From positions 1 through 23,758 of the forward strand of contig JAIPMN010000642.1 in NCBI GenBank assembly GCA_020650975.1: a DNA stretch of 23,758 nt, read 5' to 3'. The number at the start of each line of letters is the position of its first letter. Position 1 is the stretch's first letter. This DNA is from Apostichopus californicus. Its lineage: Eukaryota > Echinodermata > Holothuroidea > Aspidochirotida > Stichopodidae. Below are positions 17,578-23,758 of this stretch, one piece after another. The position numbers were made by a program, and so were the translations under genes. Below the pieces are notes generated by a model. The model had not been told where the DNA came from, did not search any database, and saw only the letters and a program-made list of their open reading frames with translations.

Positions 17578-20112
17578 CTGCGAGTACAAAGAAACGTTTC
17601 TTATAAGAATACATGGACTAAGGAAGATATCGCAATAGAGGAATCACAGCAATACGCTAAAGCGGCTAAATGTCAATATAAGGTGACGATACTTTTTTTT
17701 TCCAAGTTAATCAGTGTCACATGACATGCATTTTAAAGACGTGCAAAGAGAGAGGACAGATTTTTTAGGCCACTTAGTGTCAAAGCCCGAGTTTAGAACA
17801 CCTCGTAAAGTAACATACAATTAAATTTACATACACTTTGTGAACAAAGAAGAGTAAAAATCCAAGTGGACCAAGTGCTGACGATGGGCAGCATACTGCA
17901 GACACAGAACTCTGGTGAACTATAGATACTGAAGCTCCAGCAACAAGGAACGCAAATTAACATGCAAACAACATTTGATGATCAAATTTACCAACAACAG
18001 AGTGTCCTCGACAATTCACCTGTACACTGAAGTATGTTTTCAAGACTCTTAAATAATTTGCAGGTTTTTGTAAGCGCTAACGGCCAATCATGTACGAAAC
18101 AAAGAGTGCAAACATTGCAGACATACTTGTATTAAAAACTAAGGCAAGTGAAAGAATTCAGACAATTTCCAAAATATTGATTACTTCAATATTGAACTAG
18201 TAGAACATTTTTGCAAGGTTCAAAAAAATTTCTCTGATTAAACTTTCATATGAGACCAAACAATTTGCCTTCTCAATACAATCATGGCATAACATTTGTC
18301 AAATAAAAAGCCACCCACAAATCGTCTAAAGTATAAACCTACTTCAGCAATTTCTGGAAACAGTTCTGTGAAAGTTTGGTTTTTCAAATTGAATTCCCAG
18401 CTGTTGACCGCCAATTGTCGTTTGGTGTAATCTGAGGTCTCGATGCTACCTAGGGTTGGATTCTGCTCCACCATGAAACTTAAAAGTCCTGTCAAGATCG
18501 TGGAGACAGACCACGCTGGGTTCCAGGTGTCTGGATGAAAATCGCTGATTGATAAACATAACCTACGACAGCACAAAAAAAATATGATTAGCTCTAATGA
18601 TCAGTAATCATGAACATCAGTAATCAATTACTCCTCCCGATGGTTACTTGCCTTTGAATACATTACATATGCAGCACAAGAGTAGTTTGCAAGCTAACCA
18701 TGGTGGAAGTTCATACTGCATGTACCTAAGCCGACCTTTGAACTCTGCGTAAAACAGCAAGGAGTTTCTACTACATATGGGAAGTCAAACCAGCGTAAGT
18801 TTCACATCTTCATTGAGACCTGACCTTTAGAAATTTCAAGGGTTCAATGTCTGCAAACCTTGAATGAGCTTTCACATATACCAAGTTGTGGAGCAATTTT
18901 ACTTATCATTTGGATAATCTACCAGCATATATTATCTCTTCTGAAGGTAAAGTTCTCAAGACAAATTACTTTTGATATTTTGACATTTGCACCTCTGCTG
19001 AACCCAATGACCTTTGACCTCCACCCAAAATAAAAGGGTTCTTGTACTCACTATAAGAAAAGACACATGCCAAATAAAAGGTATGTAATGTTACCTATCT
19101 TGGGTATATGGTGTTTACAAGGTTTGTGTTTATAAGGCTTAACAGAGTGTGACCTTTGATGACCCTGAATGACCTTTGAAAACAACCAACAGCAATAAGG
19201 TTCTTGTACTCATTATAGGAGAGCCACATGCAAAATATGAGAGCCAATACAGTTTTCTTTCTGGAGATATCGTGTTTACAAGGATTTCAAGTTTTGACCC
19301 CTGGTGACCTTAAATGAACTGTGACCTACACACAAACACGCCAACTTGACTGCATAGGTTACTTATTTCCCTAAGGCAAGTAACCAAAAACTTGTTTTAC
19401 CTTACAAATGCAAATGTTTACTTGAGGCAGCTGCTTGCTGTAAAAAGTCCTTAAGTTTCAGATATTTTGAACAAACCTAGAAATTACTGAAGATAGGATT
19501 GCAATTGAGCAAACAAAGCTACCCAGGTTGTGCTAAAAACTGCTTTTATCTTTTCTTTTTGTACGGGGTTAAAAAGGGATATGCACTTCACCTTGTGTTG
19601 CACTTGAATCTTCCGTTTGGGGTTATCATGTAGATGCTTGGTGGTTTAAATGGAAACTCTTGTGGGAAAACAAGCTTGCCATGATACAATCCACCCTCGT
19701 ATGGTGTTTTCTCTGGACCTCTTACAACATAATGCCTGTCAAAAGAAGCAACAGGCAAAACATATCGAAAATACTTTAAAAATTGCAAGAAGAAAATAAA
19801 AACATAGCAATAAAGGCTGATTGATTTGCTTTTTGGTATCAAAGAGAGGAACAGTATGTAACAATGAAGCATATTAACTAATCCTTCAATTCGGCCCACA
19901 TGGCATTTCTGTATGGACTGAAATACTGTGCAGACATCATGTATATATGCTTTGTGATATTTTGAAAGATGGCGACTCTCCTCTTACCATTCAAGAATGT
20001 TCGACGGTAGTGGTGCCGCTGTGACATATGGTACTGGGTCTTTCCTGATGCGAATATAATCCTGCTTAAGCCTGTTTGTGGCGGTAGTGCTCACACGTTT
20101 ACCTGTGCTCAT
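17344..20112 (-). CDS. UBE2J2: UBE2J2, tail-anchored ER ubiquitin-conjugating enzyme E2 J2 (four coding exons)
   Basis: Coding exons on the minus strand are 20112-19988, 19735-19592, 18562-18343 and 17577-17344. They total 723 nt (240 residues), with phases 2,2,0 and GT-AG introns. Family knowledge: UBE2J2 (yeast Ubc6 group) carries activated ubiquitin as a thioester and serves ER-associated degradation from the cytosolic face of the ER. Seen: a UBC fold over about 10-165, TPNGRF (80-85) where most E2s have HPN, the catalytic Cys C92 in TRLCLS, then [10 protein letters not shown] and GSIETSD as in the family. A charged linker (about 164-205) leads to a C-terminal membrane anchor (about 210-231). 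Human UBE2J2 has 259 residues; the shortening is in the linker. The chosen ATG gives an N-terminus like the family's; an in-frame upstream extension has no family match. Confidence 0.96.
18343..18562 (-). CDS. UBE2J2: UBE2J2 coding exon 3 (catalytic cysteine)
   Basis: This exon codes residues 91-163. The catalytic Cys C92 is the second full codon (18558-18556) after the splice site, followed by [17 protein letters not shown], almost identical to human. The acceptor is GTCGTAG; the donor is GAA followed by GTAGGT. The split Arg90 codon (AG/G) joins correctly to exon 2. Confidence 0.96.
18642..19385. mobile_element. 744-bp inverted-repeat-bounded element with TGACCTTTGACC repeats, in UBE2J2 intron 2
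   Basis: The left end reads GGTTACTTGCCTTTGAATA (18642-18660) and the right end is the inverted ...CTAAGGCAAGTAACC (to 19385). The right end also forms its own hairpin (GGTTACTT at 19357-19364 pairing with AAGTAACC at 19378-19385). Inside, two diverged tandem units of about 161 bp repeat GGTTCTTGTACTCA (19037-19050 and 19199-19212) with TGACCTTTGA blocks and a GTGTTTACAAGG block. No coding region and no clear target duplication were found, so the class is unknown. Confidence 0.65.
19008..19020 (-). promoter_or_regulatory. Perfect DR1 nuclear-receptor-type site inside the intronic element
   Basis: The plus strand TGACCTTTGACCT is AGGTCAAAGGTCA on the minus strand, two AGGTCA half-sites spaced by one base. 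This is the consensus recognised by HNF4, RXR heterodimers and COUP-TF. Other half-sites (TGACCT or TGACCTT) recur in the element. Binding is not shown; the repeat may simply resemble the site. Confidence 0.4.
19592..19735 (-). CDS. UBE2J2: UBE2J2 coding exon 2
   Basis: This exon codes residues 43-89 plus parts of W42 and R90. It holds the E2 core segment [15 protein letters not shown], the [10 protein letters not shown] block and the TPNGRF motif. The acceptor is TTTTGACAG; the donor is CACAAG followed by GTGAAG. Confidence 0.96.
19988..20112 (-). CDS. UBE2J2: UBE2J2 coding exon 1
   Basis: This exon codes residues 1-41 and two bases of W42. [17 protein letters not shown] matches the first helix of the family and PLPSNILEW ends it. 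The donor TTGAATG/GTAAGA completes Trp42 with the next exon's G. A good 3' splice site (TTATTGCCCCAG, exon edge at 20148) lies 36 nt before the ATG, so upstream non-coding exons are likely. Confidence 0.95.
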
Positions 20113-20626
20113 CTTAACAAGAGGGGGGTTAAGGATGAATCGATACGTCTGGGGCAATAAGGAACGATGCTTAATATCTGAATACCGCCTCAGGGCCTTT
20201 TTCAAGTTTGGTGCAGGTATCCCAGTTGTTGAGCAAATGCTGAAACTTCTTGATGAATGATCACTTCTTCCTCTGTTAGAGGGAATTTTTTGGGAGAAAA
20301 AAGATGATATCATTTAGTGTCTTAAAACCATGACATTTGGCTTATTTGTGTAAATTTTTGAATCACTTCATGAAAGAAATAGTTTACTAAGTTATAGATA
20401 GTAGATATACTTATAACATCCACAAAGCCAACACAATCTGCCCATATCATACAACATCTATAGCCTGTGTAGGAAATTTTTATAAATCTGGGAAACTCAT
20501 TCAATATGTGCAAACTGTGACGTGGAGTGTTGTGCTCATCAAGATTTCTTATTTTAGGCCTTAATAAGTTAACCCCTAATCATGCAAGCCCACAAATATC
20601 ATATCAAAAATTGTGATGTTCCTCTT
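20113..20626 (-). other. UBE2J2 upstream flank: short 5' UTR, then probable intron
   Basis: The open frame continues upstream of the chosen ATG but has no family resemblance and is interrupted by a plausible acceptor edge at 20148. Beyond it the sequence is AT-rich and I recognise no exon. The first exon could lie much further upstream. Confidence 0.4.
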
Positions 20627-20988
20627 TTCAAAGTCAGGCGCGTAGCCAGGAATTTGCCAAGGGGGGGGCGAAAATGTAGAAAAATTTTCAGAGCCGTAGA
20701 TATGGCATTGCATACTATCTAAGCGTAGCGCCACCATGGTTGGCGCGAAGCGTACAAGAAAATTTTGGCTGAAAATGCCTCCCAGATCGCTGGAAATGGC
20801 ACTTCCCAGGCCTTGTAAGTTGCATCTTAGCATTTTCTCTTTTGAAATTACTAGCGATATCATAATAACATTAAAAAAAATTTTTTTTTTAAATTTAAAA
20901 AAAAAAAAAATTTAAAAAAAAATATGCTCAAGGGGGGGGCGGCTGCCCCCTTCGCCCCCCCCCCCTTGGCTACGCGCCTGTTCAAAGT
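20627..20988. mobile_element. hAT-like miniature element with perfect 8-bp target duplication
   Basis: The element spans 20635-20980 (346 bp) between perfect TTCAAAGT copies (20627-20634 and 20981-20988). The ends are perfect inverted repeats for 14 bases (CAGGCGCGTAGCCA / TGGCTACGCGCCTG), followed by G or C runs. The interior carries an A/T homopolymer-rich block (about 20869-20922) and an imperfect palindrome near 20731. There is no coding capacity. Target size and CAG ends point to the hAT superfamily. Confidence 0.85.
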
Positions 20989-23411
20989 AGACAATAAAAA
21001 AAAAGTTTAATTGCCTTCAGCCACAAACCTGTGTTCAGTGTCCTTGACTGCAAGTTGTAAAAAACAAACACTCCCTTTACATCATCAATTAGCATTATTA
21101 GCTAATTAATGTTTATTCATATAGATAGAGTTAAAAAAAGACTTGTAAAATGGTCAATCTTTGATGGATTTTGCTATTTTCAATAAAACTAATTACGACA
21201 ATGTTGTTCATAGTTGTCCGTAGACCTTTAAACACAAAATGAAGTCCATACAAATACACTCCAGTCAGTATTTTCTGTCGCTTTCACTGAAGCGATTGTT
21301 TGGCGAATCTGCTTGGCTTTATACTTATGCATGTCCTTTCTACTTTTCTTTACATGCCACATTAATAAATAGTATAGGCCTGCAGTAATACTATGAGAAA
21401 ACATCTGAAAATGGCTATACAAACTCACATTTAAATTGGCTGAAATGATTGAAACTTTTTCTTTCTAAGATTGACAATGACATCAGATTCGTATTCTTTG
21501 GCCCACAAGTCTTCCTACAAGCTCATTTTGAGCTTACAACCAATTGCAATCAAAGGGCTTACTGTACATAATTACTAGCATCCAGAGTCAAGAAAACTCA
21601 TTGGCAACATTTTCAATGACTTTATGTTTCTGCACAATCCTTTCTGGAGGGCTGTCACTTTCGGACCACTTCGCTAAATGTTGCAAAATAAACGCAACGG
21701 TCGCATTAAATGTTAATACAGTAGCAGGCACAATTGACTACGCCAGTAGAACTGCTGCATTTCAATATCACTTTAAGTACTGCCTAATTCGTCTAAATTG
21801 CTCATACGAAAAAGGCCATACAAAACCATATCAATGATAAATTTGGAAGGAGACCATGGGTGGTTCCCCTGAATGTGGGACATTGGGGGAACAGTGGTAA
21901 AATGCTTACAGTCAAGCAGTTTAGGTAGGCCTAGACATCATGGGCAAGTATGTATAGATTGGAAACAGGTACAGTAAGTGAAGAGAGTATCTACTACCTG
22001 TGTGGCTATATAGTTTCATATTATTACACAGGACACAAAGTATGGGGGTATGTGATGTTACCGATTCTATTGTAGTAGTATTACTAATAATTAGTGTAGG
22101 CCAAGCCTATGTTAGATCTGCTTTAACTGTGAGTGTGATATGGCCTCGACCTAGCCTTTATAGGCCAAGACCTAGGCCATATTGTCATTATAAATATATA
22201 TATAAACACAAATGGCTTAGTAATACTGTACAAATACACTCTATACATCAACGTGAGTTCCGTTTACGTATACCTATAATTGTGTGAGTGTGGCTTAGCC
22301 TGTGTCATCCGATTTCATAGACACATTACTAATTCCTACTCAGTTAAATGAAGCCTAAGTAAAGCCTACGTTAAATTACCACATAATATTACACGGATCT
22401 GTTCGCCAGTTTACCGAATGCCATTTTTTATTTTTGGTAATTACTTGAGAGTTACTGCAAAGCAAGATCACACCAATTCGCTTACGGATGTCTGTTACAT
22501 TCACAGTTAACATAATCTGCTGGACAGTCACATCACATTAACAGGAATCAACTATTTTGTAGGACCAAAAAAAAACGCATGACTAATTTAGAATACAAAA
22601 AAATTTAGGTACGTAGAAACATGTACTACATATACAGGATCGGAACATGCAATAATACACTTAACTGGCGGATATGGCGAAACAAGGAACACCCCTGACG
22701 TAACGATTTTACTGTTCGTACATTACGTAGAGAAAATCGACATTACCTATGCGCATGTACAAAGACGGTAGAGTTAACGATTACTAGCTATGACGCGAAA
22801 ACCGTTTTCTTTGGGCAGCCATAACTGCAAAAATAAAAGCGAGAAATGGTCATGGGCGATGTCTGCTATGCAAAAATTTAACAATCAAACATTTCCTGAT
22901 TCGTTACAGTGCGAAAACTTTCTCTGCACCTCAGGTTGAAGCCGTCAACATATTTTCGTAACGAAGAAATCGTGATTTTACTAATATCTCCATGCCAGAG
23001 TGCAGTAGTCACTTGTATAGCACTGCAAGGCCGTGCGCCGTTACATGGATATTGCATATATTACATCACATAGTACATCACATACACATTTTGGTCGTTT
23101 ACTTTCTCAGACAGAAATCGACCATATTTGGTCAATTTACACTTAAACAAACAAATATCGACACCAAGATGAAACAGTTTTTCAACTTTCAACAAGAAAC
23201 GAAAAAATTACCCTGATCATTTTCTCCTTTTTTTTTTCCTTTTTTTTTTTTCTTCTTTCCTTTTTTTCTTCTTTTTGCGTAATTAAATGGAGGAAGATAA
23301 TAAAATACTGTATATAAGTTCAATTCCATTTTTTTTTTCGCTTTTCAGTTAGAGAAATGTCGGACCTGGTACTAATGAATTTGTGACCGTCGGCATCCAG
23401 AGACAACCATT
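20989..23411. other. Upstream flank of UBE2J2, no gene recognised
   Basis: No coding exon or RNA gene is recognised. A cluster of TAGGCC motifs lies at 22095-22182, with inverted ends ATATGGCCT (22138-22146) and AGGCCATAT (22174-22182). The part around 22670-23040 has more CpG and includes TGACGTAA and TGACGCGAA; it could hold the UBE2J2 promoter, with a possible minus-strand donor ATAG/GTAATG near 22745. That is speculative. A T/C-rich run lies at 23219-23275. Confidence 0.4.
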
Positions 23412-23515
23412 TCATGTTAGTTTCATACATGTCATAACTTAAATGTTGTTGATTGTTTGTGTTCAATATTATAATTAACCGGAACCCACACCATTCATGT
23501 ATGAAACTAACATGA
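23412..23515. repeat. 20-bp perfect inverted repeat, 64-bp loop
   Basis: CATGTTAGTTTCATACATG (23413-23431) is matched by its exact reverse complement at 23496-23514, and one more outward pair (23412/23515) extends it to 20 bp. The loop is AT-rich. It could be a miniature-element relic or a cruciform-forming site; no target duplication is evident. Confidence 0.85.
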
Positions 23516-23667
23516 TACAGCATATTCGTAGTAACAGTTTAAATTGACAAACAAAGTGAAAACGAGGGAGAAGATTCTATGCATTAATCGCTTAAGACTT
23601 AGCTTAGAAGCCTGCAGAAGTAGTGTTGTGATAATGGTGGAACACGTACACGATGATTAGTTGGTTT

Positions 23668-23758
23668 CAGTGGCGTAGGAAGGTACTTTTGAGTGGGGGG
23701 GGGGGCTGAAGACTGATGGCTGGCCTGGGGGAGGGGTCTAAGGGGAGGGATTTTTTTT
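23668..23758 (+). mobile_element. Left end of a second copy of the 11505-11830 hAT-like family, cut by the window edge
   Basis: From CAGTGGCGTAGGAAGG onward the sequence matches the left end of the element at 11505 in the same orientation, through GGTACTTTTGAGTGG, the G run, CTGAAGACTGATGG and AAGGGGAGGG. It then enters a T run and the window ends, so the right end and target duplication cannot be seen. The eight bases before it are GTTGGTTT. Confidence 0.85.

Noticed and set aside
20113-20313. In-frame N-terminal extension of UBE2J2 from an upstream ATG
   Set aside because: It has no resemblance to the family N-terminus, and a good splice acceptor edge at 20148 interrupts it; the ATG at 20112 gives the expected start.
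21544-22287. Two plus-strand open frames of 95-97 residues upstream of UBE2J2
   Set aside because: No family resemblance, no codon pattern like the two genuine genes, and no fitting splice structure.
22670-23040. UBE2J2 CpG-island promoter with CRE-like sites
   Set aside because: CpG is only mildly raised by eye and the short motifs can arise by chance; kept as a remark in the flank entry and not called as a feature.

Overview
The window is genomic DNA from an animal nucleus, AT-rich and intron-containing. It holds two protein-coding genes on the minus strand, both readable from first to last coding exon with GT-AG introns in consistent phase. The gene content, the tRNA-derived SINE, the small hAT-type elements and the long repeat-rich introns fit an invertebrate deuterostome. 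An echinoderm, perhaps a sea cucumber, is my best guess, but that is an inference from repeat style and protein divergence and not something the sequence proves. A 10-base N run at 13520-13529 marks an assembly gap.

Layout. 1-6450: no gene recognised; AT-rich spacer with a 40-bp minisatellite at 5741-5847 and the 3' flank of the first gene. 6451-11177: SDF4 (Cab45), a secretory-pathway lumenal EF-hand calcium-binding protein. It has six coding exons, 435 residues, a signal peptide, an expanded acidic segment, six EF loops and a C-terminal HDEF. A 5' untranslated part reaches 11258, and a possible non-coding first exon with a TATA box lies at 13270-13367. 11259-17343: intronic and intergenic DNA with a small hAT-like element (11505-11830) and the gap. 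17344-20112: UBE2J2, a tail-anchored ER ubiquitin-conjugating enzyme with four coding exons and 240 residues; its second intron carries a 744-bp inverted-repeat-bounded element. 20113-23758: upstream flank with a second hAT-like element (20635-20980), a long hairpin (23412-23515) and the start of another copy of the first hAT-like family at the window's right edge.

The two genes do not form an operon. From established knowledge of the human genome, SDF4 and UBE2J2 lie close together in the same order and orientation on chromosome 1p36.33, so the pair looks like an old conserved linkage. In humans B3GALT6 lies between them; no such gene is visible here. Both proteins belong to the secretory pathway: one handles calcium in the lumen, the other marks proteins for degradation at the cytosolic face of the ER.

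The oddest structure is in SDF4. In three consecutive introns (3, 4 and 5), DNA spanning the exon end and its 5' splice site is tandemly duplicated into the intron. In introns 3 and 4 the donor GT is lost in every extra copy; in intron 5 it survives in weakened form. Other notable items are a perfect DR1-type AGGTCA direct repeat inside the element in UBE2J2 intron 2, and two hAT-like miniature elements with perfect 8-bp target-site duplications.
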